Below are positions 14,566 through 24,300 of a stretch of DNA of 32,976 nt, in pieces. Origin of the DNA: Streptomyces olivochromogenes. Its GTDB lineage: Bacteria > Actinomycetota > Actinomycetes > Streptomycetales > Streptomycetaceae. Both the position numbers and the translations under genes were made by a program. Below the pieces are notes generated by a model that worked only from the letters and a program-made list of their open reading frames with translations, was not told where the DNA came from and did not search any database. The stretch is from the NCBI RefSeq assembly GCF_021538895.1, contig NZ_JADDRL010000103.1, positions 1 through 32,976 on the forward strand, in the 5' to 3' direction. Every line of letters starts with the position of its first letter. Position 1 is the stretch's first letter.

Positions 14566-17500
14566 GTGTTGAGACCACCGATACGCACCGGCCGTAGACG
14601 CGCATTTCCAGCCAGCCAACTGGCCCTGTTCGCCGCCGCGCTGAGCCTGGTGACGGTCCTCCCCGCACTGCCCGCGGTCGCCGACGAAATCTCCACCACC
14701 CCGGCCGACCCGCTGCTGGCGGCCCGGGCGGAGGCCCTCTCCACGGGAAAGACCGTCCCGGTGGACGCAGTGACCACGGAGGTCTCCACCACCGAGGCAC
14801 TGCCGGACGGCACCTTCACCAACACCACCAGCGCGCTGCCCACCCGGGTGTTCAAGGACGGCGAGTGGACCTCGCTGGACCCCACCCTGGTCTCCGACGG
14901 CCATGGCGGCTACGCACCCACGGCCACCCCGAACGGGGTCACCCTCTCCGGCGGTGGCGACGGCCCGCTGGTCACCCTCACCCACGCCGACGGACCCAGC
15001 ATGGCTCTGACCCTGCCGTTCACGCTGCCCAAGCCGGACGTCAGCGGCGACACCGCGCTGTATCCCTCGGTGCTGCCCGGCGTCGACCTGTCGGTGTCGG
15101 TCACTGACCAAGGCGGCTTCAGCGATGTCCTGGTCGTGCACGACCAGGACGCGGCGGCGAACCCCGAACTGAAGAAGCTCACGCTGGCTGCCGACACCCA
15201 CGGCCTCGACCTGGCCACCACCGACGGCGACACCATGACCGCCACCGCCGCCGACGGCGACCTGGCCTACACCAGCCCCCAGCCAGTGATGTGGGACTCG
15301 GGCACCACACCCACACCCTCGAAGACCGACGGCCCGGCCGCCGAACTGACCTCGTCCGTGGACGGCCCGGGCCCCGGAGCCGACACCGAGCCGGTCGCCA
15401 TGACCGCCACAAGCAAGGCCGTGACGCTGACCCCGGACGCGGGCATGCTCACCGACTCGGACACCACCTATCCGGTGTACATCGACAAGTACACCAACCC
15501 GGACTCCTCCACCGCCGGCCACTACACCGAGGTCTACTCCAGCTCGGCCTGCGACAACTCACCGCAGTACGACAAGGCGCAGACCAACGGCCAGGGCGCG
15601 GGCTACCAACGGTGGGGCGGCGCCTGCGGCGTCGGCCTGGAACGCTCCTACTGGGCGATCAACACCAGCGGACTGCACTCCTCGTTCGTCGTCTACGACG
15701 CCTACGTGAAGATCTCCACCACGTTCGCAGCGAGCTACAACTGCAGCCAGAACCAGCCGCTCACCCTCCACACCACCAACGCGATCAGCTCCAGCACCGA
15801 CTGGCTCTCCCGGCCCGGCGTCCACGACACCGCCTTCCCGCCAGTGACGGACACCGTGCCCAGCGGCGCCAACTCCGGCAGCTCCTGCAGCAACAGCACC
15901 GCCACCTTCCACGTCAAGGACCAGGCCCAAAAGATCGCCGACCAGGACGGCAACGGCTACGACGCGAACGGCATCTTCGGCGACGGCACCAACACCTGGA
16001 CCATCGGCCTGTACGGCAACGAGTCGCAGACCTCAGGCAACGACGACTACCTGCGCATGTCGACCACGCTGACCCTCACCACCAAGTTCGACATCCCGCC
16101 GGGCATACCGAGCAACCTGCACACCACCCCGCCGGCCACCGGCGCCTCGGCCGCCTGCACCACCAGCGGCGTGGGCTGGATCGGCGCCACCACCTACTCG
16201 GACGCCGGCAGCGACATCACCCTGCACTCCACCGTCACCAGCCAGATCTCCGGCGAGAACGTCAAGGCGCACTACTACGTCTGGGACCGCACGGTCGACC
16301 CCGACCTCGACGGCAACGGCGCCTCCGTCTCGACCCCGGACAGCGCCTTCCTTGCCTCGGGCACCGACGCCGCGATGAAGATCGGCGCCACCCTGAAGGA
16401 CGGCCACCAATACGGCTGGGACGTCTACGCCGAGGACGACTCACCCGACCAGAACCTGACCTCAGGCAAGTCCGACCACTGCTGGTTCAACACCGACTTC
16501 ACCGCGCCGCCCACCCCGGACATCTCCGGCAACCCCGCCTTCCCGCAGGTCGGAACCGCGCGCGATGGCGACCCCGTCTACGCCGGCCCGGGCAAAACCA
16601 CCAACTTCACCGTGGCCGGCACCGACAGCCCGGCCTCCGACGACAGCTGCACCCCCAGCGCCTGCAAGTCCAGCGGCATGGCGTCCTTCCTGTGGCAGCT
16701 CGACTCGCCCCCCACCGCCGCCGACAGCCACCCCGCCACGGTCTCCGGCACCGACAGCCAGGGCCGGTCCACCGCCACCATCCCGGTCCCGATCCAGGAC
16801 TGGGGCGTGCACACCCTGTACGTGGCCGGCGTCGACAAGGCCGGCAACATCTCCACCAGCCCCGCCAGCTACACCTTCACGGTGCCGTGGGACCCGGCCA
16901 CCACGATCAAACCCGGTGACATCTCCGGCGATGGCGTGCCCGACCTGCTCGCCACCACCAAGACCGGCGACCTCGACCTGATTCCCGGCGACCGGGACCC
17001 GGCCCAGGCCACCACCCCGGTCCACAGCGACCCGGTCACCGGCACCCCGCCGACGGTCACCGGCCCGGTCACCGTGTCCACCAAGGAGGACTCCCCCGAC
17101 GGCACCGGCTGGGACAACTACCTGATCGCCCACCGCGGCAACCTGCACGGCGCGAACGGCGACGACCTGTGGGCGTACAACAAGACGAACGGGAACCTCT
17201 ACATCGTCAAGAACGACCTGGACCCCGTCGACGACTCGTCCTTCCCGAGAACGCCCTGGTCCACCTTCGGCGGCTTCGTCCACAAGCGGTTCGACCACGT
17301 CGTCAAGGACGCCTGCGCGCCCTCCGACGTCGTCGCCGACGACACCCGCTGCCGCAGCACCGACTACGACAGCAAGAACTGGAACGTCAGCCAGCTCATC
17401 GCTCCGGGCAACGTCTTCGGCAACACCAACGACTACCCCGCCGTCATCACCGTCGAGAACAAGGAGCTGTGGATCTACCAGTCCGACGGCGGCTACCACC

Positions 17501-18576
17501 TGAAGAACCCGATCCTGCTCGGCGACGGCGACTGGACGGGCCAGAACCTGATCGCCGCGGGCACCTTCAAGGGCAAGCCGGTCCTGTGGTCCCGCGACAA
17601 GGCGACCGGCGACCTGTACAGCTACCCGATCACAATCGACCCGACCACCCTGGTCCCCACCCTGCTCCACCCGACCACACACACCAGCCTGCGGCTCACC
17701 CTGCCACCGACCGTCTACCCGGTCGTCGCCTCCCCCGGCGACGTCAACAGCCCGGTCCAGACAGGCGACACCAACCCCGGCGGCCCGGACGGCATCCCCG
17801 ACCTGTACACCGTCGACGCCTTCGGCCAACTCGTCGAGTACAACTACCGGCAGAGCCCGGTCCTGACCTCCCCGCCCACCTACGACTTCGCCCCGCCGGT
17901 CTCGCTGGGCTCAGTCACGGACACCGCCACCCACTGGTGGAAACTCGCCGAAGGCACCGGCGCCACCACCGCCGACAGCACCGGAACACTGAACGCCACC
18001 CTGTCCGGCGCCTACTCCTGGACGACCGACACCACCCGCGGCAACGCCCTCAACCTCAGCGGCACCACCGGTTACGGCAGCACGACCGGCCCGGCCCTGG
18101 ACACCTCCAAGAGCTTCACCGTGTCCGCCTGGGTCAAGCTCAACTCACTGACCGCCAACAGCACGTTCCTGTCCCAGAACGGCACCACCAACAACGGCTT
18201 CCAGCTGTACTACTCCTCCGGCGCCCAGGTCTGGGCCTTCGGCCGGCACAGCACCGATGCCAGCGGCGCAGTCTGGCGGGCCGCCTACGGCAGCAAGGCC
18301 GCCACCGGCAAGTGGACCCACCTGGTCGGCATCTACGACGCCTCCACGAAGGAGATCCGCCTCTACGTCGACGGCAAACTCACCGCCACCAGGGACTGGA
18401 CCTACACCCCATGGAACGCCACCGGCCCCCTGCAGATCGGCCGGAAGCTCTCGTCCGGCACGTACGGTGAATACACCAACGGCGCGATCAGCGACGTCCG
18501 CGTCTATCCCTTCGCCCTTCCCCCCGCCGACGCCGCGGCCGGCAGCGACCTGCCCAAGGTCGCCCAGCTCGACTGA
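14566..18576 (+). CDS. Large secreted LamG-domain protein paired with the RHS toxin
   Basis: The product has 1,336 residues. It begins at GTG with GAAGGAAG eight bases upstream and carries a signal peptide with probable cleavage after AVA at residue 39. The N-terminal third shows the pattern common in RHS-linked actinobacterial surface proteins (FKDGEWTSLDPTLV, YPSVLPGVDLSVSV). The central part contains an FG-GAP/VCBS-like segment (KPGDISGDGVPDLL, near 779). The C-terminus is a LamG (concanavalin-like jellyroll) domain at about 1120-1325, with HWWKLAEGTGATTADSTG, KSFTVSAWVKL and EIRLYVDGKL. LamG domains usually bind glycans or matrix. Its divergent pairing with the toxin gene suggests a role in surface display, adhesion or delivery of the RHS toxin, but that is inference. 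Confidence 0.85.
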   Translation: MLRPPIRTGRRRAFPASQLALFAAALSLVTVLPALPAVADEISTTPADPLLAARAEALSTGKTVPVDAVTTEVSTTEALPDGTFTNTTSALPTRVFKDGEWTSLDPTLVSDGHGGYAPTATPNGVTLSGGGDGPLVTLTHADGPSMALTLPFTLPKPDVSGDTALYPSVLPGVDLSVSVTDQGGFSDVLVVHDQDAAANPELKKLTLAADTHGLDLATTDGDTMTATAADGDLAYTSPQPVMWDSGTTPTPSKTDGPAAELTSSVDGPGPGADTEPVAMTATSKAVTLTPDAGMLTDSDTTYPVYIDKYTNPDSSTAGHYTEVYSSSACDNSPQYDKAQTNGQGAGYQRWGGACGVGLERSYWAINTSGLHSSFVVYDAYVKISTTFAASYNCSQNQPLTLHTTNAISSSTDWLSRPGVHDTAFPPVTDTVPSGANSGSSCSNSTATFHVKDQAQKIADQDGNGYDANGIFGDGTNTWTIGLYGNESQTSGNDDYLRMSTTLTLTTKFDIPPGIPSNLHTTPPATGASAACTTSGVGWIGATTYSDAGSDITLHSTVTSQISGENVKAHYYVWDRTVDPDLDGNGASVSTPDSAFLASGTDAAMKIGATLKDGHQYGWDVYAEDDSPDQNLTSGKSDHCWFNTDFTAPPTPDISGNPAFPQVGTARDGDPVYAGPGKTTNFTVAGTDSPASDDSCTPSACKSSGMASFLWQLDSPPTAADSHPATVSGTDSQGRSTATIPVPIQDWGVHTLYVAGVDKAGNISTSPASYTFTVPWDPATTIKPGDISGDGVPDLLATTKTGDLDLIPGDRDPAQATTPVHSDPVTGTPPTVTGPVTVSTKEDSPDGTGWDNYLIAHRGNLHGANGDDLWAYNKTNGNLYIVKNDLDPVDDSSFPRTPWSTFGGFVHKRFDHVVKDACAPSDVVADDTRCRSTDYDSKNWNVSQLIAPGNVFGNTNDYPAVITVENKELWIYQSDGGYHLKNPILLGDGDWTGQNLIAAGTFKGKPVLWSRDKATGDLYSYPITIDPTTLVPTLLHPTTHTSLRLTLPPTVYPVVASPGDVNSPVQTGDTNPGGPDGIPDLYTVDAFGQLVEYNYRQSPVLTSPPTYDFAPPVSLGSVTDTATHWWKLAEGTGATTADSTGTLNATLSGAYSWTTDTTRGNALNLSGTTGYGSTTGPALDTSKSFTVSAWVKLNSLTANSTFLSQNGTTNNGFQLYYSSGAQVWAFGRHSTDASGAVWRAAYGSKAATGKWTHLVGIYDASTKEIRLYVDGKLTATRDWTYTPWNATGPLQIGRKLSSGTYGEYTNGAISDVRVYPFALPPADAAAGSDLPKVAQLD

Positions 18577-18598
18577 CGGCCAGCCGACACTAGCCATT

Positions 18599-18627
18599 GC
18601 CCGCACCCGGACCTTCCGGGTGCGGGC
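18599..18627 (+). terminator. Terminator of the LamG gene
   Basis: A 12-bp perfect stem (GCCCGCACCCGG with its complement) with a 5-base loop lies 22 bases after the LamG stop. Confidence 0.85.
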
Positions 18628-18665
18628 GTTGTGCGCAGGGGCGCTCGACCTGGCAGCGATTGGCC

Positions 18666-19196
18666 CTATGCCCAGTCCTCGTCATCAACGGGTTCGGGTT
18701 CTCGGATGTAGGCGAGGTCCAGGACATAGCGTTCGGTGACAGGGCAGTTGTCCCAGGCTTCGATCAGCCACCCGTCGGGAGTTTCGCTGGTGAGCTGGTC
18801 GAGGGTGCTGTCGTAGTAGTCGGCAGCCGCCTGACGATTGACCCACCAGGCGTGGCCCTCATAGACGCCGGGGCGCGGCAGGGTCATGTCGCCCGCAGGG
18901 CCAAGGGCGAGCTGGTTAACGACAAGGATGCCGGTCTCGGATTCGATGCTGATGTCGACGTGGCCTTCGGCCTCGGCCGGCACGGAGGGAGGGGTGTCCC
19001 AGATGCGGATGGTGACCTCGACGTCGATGTCCGGCTGGAGGCTGCGCAGGTACAGGTGGTAGCCGTCGCCGGCTACCACCTATCTGCGGGCGGCTGCCAT
19101 GGCGTCGTCGTCGCCGAGATAGGCGTCCGCGTCGTAGACCTCCACGATGCGGCGGCCGGGGGCGGCTTTACAGCTGTACTCGGCCAGGAGTGCCAT
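18666..19196 (-). pseudogene. Conserved hypothetical gene interrupted by an in-frame amber codon
   Basis: The frame starts at ATG 19196, with GAAGGG upstream, and reads MALLAEYSCKAAPGRRIVEV, continues to DDDAMAAARR, meets TAG at 19080-19082 (codon 39), and then runs on in the same frame as VVAGDGYHLYLRSL to TGA 18666. Coding character is equally strong on both sides. The downstream part alone (137 codons from the GTG directly after the TAG) lacks a ribosome site. The intact product would be about 176 residues and soluble, with acidic C-terminus EPEPVDDEDWA; its function is unknown. A single change from TGG (Trp) to TAG would explain the stop. Restart at the adjacent GTG is possible but would lose the N-terminus. 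Confidence 0.65.
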
Positions 19197-19292
19197 GGTG
19201 CTGGTGCCCTTCGGGGTCGACAGCGGCCGCCACACGGTGCCGGCACGCGCGGGTAGCGCAGGCCCGCAGGGGCGTCCTACCAGGATCGGACC

Positions 19293-19490
19293 TCAGTGGT
19301 GCGTGATCCACCAGTTCACGACCGCGACGGCGGCGGCTCCGGCGGAACCGGCGAGACCGAGCACAGCGCGACGGCCGGCTTCCCGCCACAGAGGACGCGG
19401 CGGCGCGATGTCGCGGGATCCGCTGCGCCGGACTGCGGGACTGCTTTGGGTGGGTGGCGTGGCGGTGGGCTTGCGGCGACGGACAGTCAT
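19293..19490 (-). CDS. Small single-pass membrane protein
   Basis: This 65-residue protein has a basic, proline-rich N-terminus (TVRRRKPTATPP) and one hydrophobic helix near the C-terminus (AVLGLAGSAGAAAVAVVNWW), ending ITHH. An AGGGG ribosome site precedes the ATG. Small proteins of this type are common in Streptomyces and have no assigned function. It is about 100 bases from the amber-interrupted gene on the same strand. Confidence 0.6.
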   Translation of the reverse strand: MTVRRRKPTATPPTQSSPAVRRSGSRDIAPPRPLWREAGRRAVLGLAGSAGAAAVAVVNWWITHH

Positions 19491-19678
19491 GATCGTTTTC
19501 CCCTGGTTGCGGGACAGATGTGGATCGCCGGGCCCGGCGTTGGTTCGAGACTCGCTCGCACAGGGGGCAGTAATTCCAATTGCGGGGTGAGTGCGGCGGA
19601 TTGAGCACTAACCTGCAGGTCGATCCCGTGCCGTGCGGCTGCCCGATCCACCCGTTTCAGGCACCCGAGGTGAACCGG

Positions 19679-20493
19679 ATGGCTGGTACGGGGTCCGTAC
19701 AGGACGGGGAGGCCATGGGAGTTCACCGGCAGACGCTGCACCGGCGGCTGCGGAAGCTACGCACCGACGCGGAGGCCGCACACCGGGCCCATGGCCGGGC
19801 CGGCGGGCTACAGAAGGCGCTGGAGAAACAGGTGCGCCTGACCAAGCTGCCAGGTGCTTCCTCGTTCGAGGGGAAGGTAGCCAGCCGCTGGACACCACGG
19901 CGTCCGGAGGACTTCAGCGCCCCACGCCCGGACAGCTTCGAGCAGGTGCTGGCCGTGGTCGCCGTCTGGGAATCCTGGATCGGCACCTCAACACTCACCC
20001 CTGAAAGCCACGTCCGTCCGGCCTGGCTACAGAGCGAGGCGTACAAGGACTGGAAGCGGCTGCTGGAGGATGCCCACCAGGAGACCATGGACACCCGCCG
20101 CCGCACCGAAGCTGCTTCCAGTGCCGAAGCCGAGGCAGATGCGGCCGTAACCCGCTACCGCCAGCGCCTGGTACAGGCCTACCGCCGGCTGAACCTCGAC
20201 GTCCTCGGACCGGACGAACGGGCCGGTGAGCAGCCCGCGATCGGGCTGCACCAGGTGTTCGAGGCACCGCTGCTGGCGTGGGGTCCACCGCGCCCGGAGC
20301 TGCCGGCCCGGGTATGGCGGGAACTCGTGGAGCGCGGCGAGATGACCGAGGAGGACCTGCCGCCGAGGCTGCAGCTGGAGCAGGTCGACAAGTGGCGCAG
20401 AACCCGTACCGAGAGGCCACCGCAGCGGTGTTGGAAGCTGTGGCCTCACCGGAAGGCCAGCGGCTGGTAGTGCTGGGAGATCCAGGAGCAGGG
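19679..20493 (+). pseudogene. Truncated NACHT/STAND NTPase gene
   Basis: The frame from ATG 19679 encodes a helical N-terminal region: HRQTLHRRLRKLRTDAEAAH, SSFEGKVASRWTPRRPEDF, and the pre-NACHT segment PELPARVWRELVERGEMTEE. Near 20396 the coding signal shifts by one frame: the ORF ends in junk at 20470 while the neighbouring frame reads NPYREATAAVLEAVASPEGQ, then RLVVLGDPGAG. The last motif is the start of a Walker A loop (GxxGxGKS), but the sequence changes abruptly after GAG at 20493, so the Lys-Ser and the rest of the NTPase are missing. STAND NTPases often act as immune sensors or regulators (family knowledge). This copy has both a frameshift and a deletion and cannot bind nucleotide normally. 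Confidence 0.75.
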
Positions 20494-20650
20494 ATTGGCC
20501 CGCCCAGGCGTTCCACATGCGCCGTACACACGGCCGACCGTGCTCCACCGCCGCTGGCGCCGGGGTGCACCGGCGCCGCGCCACAAGCCCCGCTGTCCGG
20601 TCACCGATGTCAACACGACAATGGCACGGTAGCCAATACCCTGGGGGACC
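20494..20650 (+). promoter_or_regulatory. Intergenic region before the 226-residue gene
   Basis: These 157 bases follow the break in the NACHT gene and hold no open frame that I trust. They must contain the promoter of the next gene; GGGGG lies just before its ATG. Confidence 0.35.
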
Positions 20651-21331
20651 ATGGAATTCGAAGTCGATGTGCCGGAACCGTCCTATGTCGAGCTGGAACT
20701 CGATCCCGTTCCTTTGCTCCACGGGCCGTTCGACCCGCACATCGTTCGGGAACGGGTCTATCTCGGCCACCCGACGGTGTGGCAGCTCACTCCCGACCAA
20801 TTACCCGAGGATCTCAAGCCGTACGGGGAGCAGAACTCCCATCTCCGGACCTTCGGTCTCATGCTGCTGGACCTCAACTTCCGGCACATGGCCGGTGAAC
20901 CGATCCTCATGGCGAGCCTCGAGGTAACAGTGAGCACCGGACCTCACGCACACACCAGACCCGGTGTCGTCCTGCGCATGTCTCCGCTCACGCTGAGCAC
21001 CCCCCAGATCCGCAGTTCGAAGATCGCCTTCAAGGCCGACTTCGGTATGTTGAAGCCCGAGGCAGAGCACAGTCGCCAGGGAGAGGTGGGCGAGGCCTAC
21101 CTGCTTACCGACGGCGTCGGTACGCCGTCCGTCCAGTGGTCGTTCCGCCGCGTTGCCCCGCAGGAACTGGACCACCCGCATCAGCTCACGCTCATCGTCG
21201 ACACGCCCAAAGGCGTGCGATGCGATGCCGTGCTGTCCTTGTCCGCAACCATCAGAAAGAAGCGTGTCGGCTTCCTCCACTTCAAGGCGCGGATCCCACA
21301 CTTCCTCGCAGTGACGGAGCTGACACGATAG
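20651..21331 (+). CDS. Unknown soluble protein convergent with the CHAT operon
   Basis: The 226-residue protein starts at ATG 20651, with GGGGG upstream, and reads MEFEVDVPEPSYVELELDPV. It has no signal peptide or membrane helix. Alternating hydrophobic positions throughout (for example LTLIVDTPKGVRCDAVLSLS) suggest a mainly beta-strand fold. I recognise no family or catalytic motif. Its stop is only 12 bases from the stop of the CHAT protease gene on the other strand, so the genes are tightly convergent, which is compatible with a shared module but does not prove one. Confidence 0.75.
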   Translation: MEFEVDVPEPSYVELELDPVPLLHGPFDPHIVRERVYLGHPTVWQLTPDQLPEDLKPYGEQNSHLRTFGLMLLDLNFRHMAGEPILMASLEVTVSTGPHAHTRPGVVLRMSPLTLSTPQIRSSKIAFKADFGMLKPEAEHSRQGEVGEAYLLTDGVGTPSVQWSFRRVAPQELDHPHQLTLIVDTPKGVRCDAVLSLSATIRKKRVGFLHFKARIPHFLAVTELTR

Positions 21332-21343
21332 GGGCGCCCACGC

Positions 21344-24300
21344 TCAGTCCCAGCTGCCGATGTAGGTGAATGCCCCCCAGTCCCTGTAGGCCGGGCAGCG
21401 CTGCCGGGTCAACAGCTGAGCAGTGCGGAATGCAGCCCGTTTCCCGTCGCCAGCACTCAGACACATGTAGAGCCGTTCGAAGAAAGTCGATGCGGCATCG
21501 GCTGTCACGGGCCACAGGGCACCGATGACCGTGGATGCTCCCGCCAGCAGAAAGGCGGCAGGCAGGCCGCGCAGGTTGTCGTTGAGGTCGTAACGGCCCA
21601 TGGCCGACTCGCAGGCGCTGAGAGTGACCAGGTCGACTGCGCTCAGATCCGCCTGTGCGACCTGGAAGGCGAACAGCCTGCCGTCGTTGTCGGGGTCGGG
21701 ATTGAGATAGAGACACTGGAACCAGGCGGCTTCCGCGTCGTGTGACCCGTGCGCGGCAATATGCAGGTGGGTGGCATGCTCGGCAGCCGCTAACAGGCTC
21801 GACGGGGTGACCTCGGCGTCGACGAGCAGTCGGCTAGGCCGTACCCGGGCGGCGAGGTTCTGCACGTGTTCGCTCACCGCGGCTTGCACGGTCAGTCCGA
21901 AGCCCGGGTGACTGGTGCGGGTACCGGCGAACACGATCCGGCGTTCCGCCAACGCCGACGGTGCGCTGGCCAGGACAGCGGGGGTCGGGATCGTCGTCAC
22001 TGTCCAGTCGTCGGCCAGTGGACGGCCGTCGTGGTGCAGGAGATGGAACGGAACGTAGTGCAGTGGGCCGTGCGGCCATACGCACAGGTGTGTCCTGCCC
22101 TCGGCACGCCAGCGCGCCAGAGCTTCCGCCGGGGGACCGCCGAACCGGCCGTAGTGGCGTTCGAGCAGCCCCTTGGCATGCGGGCCGACCGATCGACTGT
22201 GCGCGTCGGCGGTGAGGCGGAGACGCAGTTCGGCCACATCGACGGCCAGCGGATGAAACCGCAACAGCTGGTCTCCACTCCCGATCCCGACCACGCCGGC
22301 CATCCCATTCATACGCAGCAGGTACGTCTGCCAGCCGTCGGCAGTCATCGTGAACATGGTGAGGCAGGAGTTGTTGACCGGAACTTCTTGCGTGGCCGTG
22401 CCCGACAGCTCTCCCAAGAACAGGGAGACGAGTACCGTGTCCTTCGGAAGCAGGTCCCTGATCCGATCAAGTTCGGTGATGGGATGCCGCGTCGAGAGGC
22501 CAGGGTGGTCTGAAGTCAGCAGATCCGTCAGCAGGTCGCTCGTGACGGATCGGTCGAACGCCTTGCGCAGGCTCGCCATGGAACCATCCTCGCGGGAGTC
22601 CGGCGCCGACTCGCCGAGCGTCACGTAGTACAGCGCGGATGTGCCGCTCGGCACCCACTCAACGCTCTCCTCGATCTCGTCGATCCGCGGGGGGACGTAC
22701 GGCCCCAGGGCCGCCTCGCGGGCGCGGATCTCCTGGAGCAACTGCGAGGAAAGCAGGCCGATGTTCCGACGCCGGGCGTTGTCGAGCAAGATGCCGACGT
22801 CAACTCCTTTGAACATGCAGTGATGTATGAAGGTCAGGAAGCTGTCCGAAACTCGCAGCCTCTGGTCGACCAGAACGCCGAACCCATGGACGAAATCCTC
22901 GTGCTCCGGCGTTCTGGACGGCGTGAGTGAACGCATCACGGGATTGAGTGCCGCGAGCAGGAGCGAGGCTAGGAGGTCTGATTCCTCCGACTGCTCACCG
23001 GGTCCGCAGCGACGGAAGACCTCGTGGGCGAAGGCCTGCATCAGCGTCGCGGGGAGGCGCAAGTGCTCCACAAGTCGCCCCAGGTCCTCAGCTATGTCGT
23101 CGTACGCCAGGAGCGCCTCGCGCAGCCTGCCCGACTCGGCGAGCAGTCCCGCGTACCGGCGCCCAGCGCTGACCGATATGTGGAGCATCAGCCATTTGTG
23201 TGCTCCGGCGAACACCGGGTCCAACTCCGACACCTTGTCCAGCAGAGCCATCGCTACGGGAATGTCGGCGTCCCGGACATGGCTGATCACGTGGAGCAGG
23301 GTCGCGGCAGCAGCGGAGGGTGATCGCTGGTGGATCGCCGGTAACTGCGGAAGGGAATTCTCTACCGCAACTCTGTCGCCCTTGTAGTGCTTGCCCGGAC
23401 AAGGGAACGTGTTCTCCGGGAACCGGTGCACAATCATGTCGTAATAGCCAAGGATCAACCGCCGGTCGGCCACGTCGTCCAAGATCTCCTCCGCACTCGC
23501 CTTGAGCTCGGAGAGGATGTCGGGAGCGCTCACGAACTCCCCCAGCATGATCAGGGTCCTCAGGGCATCACCGGGCCCGTGCGTAGCTCTGAGTTCGTTG
23601 ACCGGGGAGGCGAGCAGGTCGGAAAGGTGGCGCGGCTTGGGTATGACACCGTATCTGACCAACAGCTCGATAAGGATCATGCGGTCTTCCGGAGCTTTCT
23701 CACCGTCTAGGTGGTCAAGCGCTTCCCTAGCCGTGTCGAGCATCAGGTCTTCGAACTCGAAGTCCTCGCCGTAGCCGCCCACGGCCCACAGGAAGTCCAG
23801 TGCCAGTACCTTCTTGAACAGGCAGAGCCCTCTGATGTGACCCCGGGCCGTGGTCAGCGCCTTGTCGAGGTAGGCGAGTGCGGCGTCTGCGGCCCGGACC
23901 GGAGACGGCATGGGGATCTTCTCCGCGTCCTCGCGGACCTGGAGGTCTCCCTGCAAGAAGTGATAGGGCTCGTCCGAGTCCGGGGTCGGCCGCACAAGAC
24001 GGCGCCCGGGGCCGACGACATCGACCCAGTTGTTGAGCGTTTCCCATACCGCCTGCTTGTCGTAGTTCGCCAGGTAGGGGCCCAGAACGAGCGCTGCCGC
24101 TCCCTGCAGCGTGTCGGCCAACTCCTGTTCCTCGCGCTTGATCAGGGCCGCCCGGACCCGAGGGCGGAAGCGGCGCCTACGCAGATCGTGGAGCCGCTCG
24201 TCCAGGATCGCGATCTGACGGGAAACCACCTCGACGGCCTCGTGGAGCCGGTCGCCGTCGGCCACGTAGCTCAACCGTTGGCGTGTCGCCTCTACATACA

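Noticed and set aside
15291..16919. 542-residue plus-strand frame in another phase of the LamG gene
   Set aside because: Arg/His-rich out-of-phase translation of the LamG coding sequence.
16462..17829. 455-residue minus-strand open frame inside the LamG gene
   Set aside because: Shadow of the LamG gene; Val/Gly-rich, no motif, no ribosome site.
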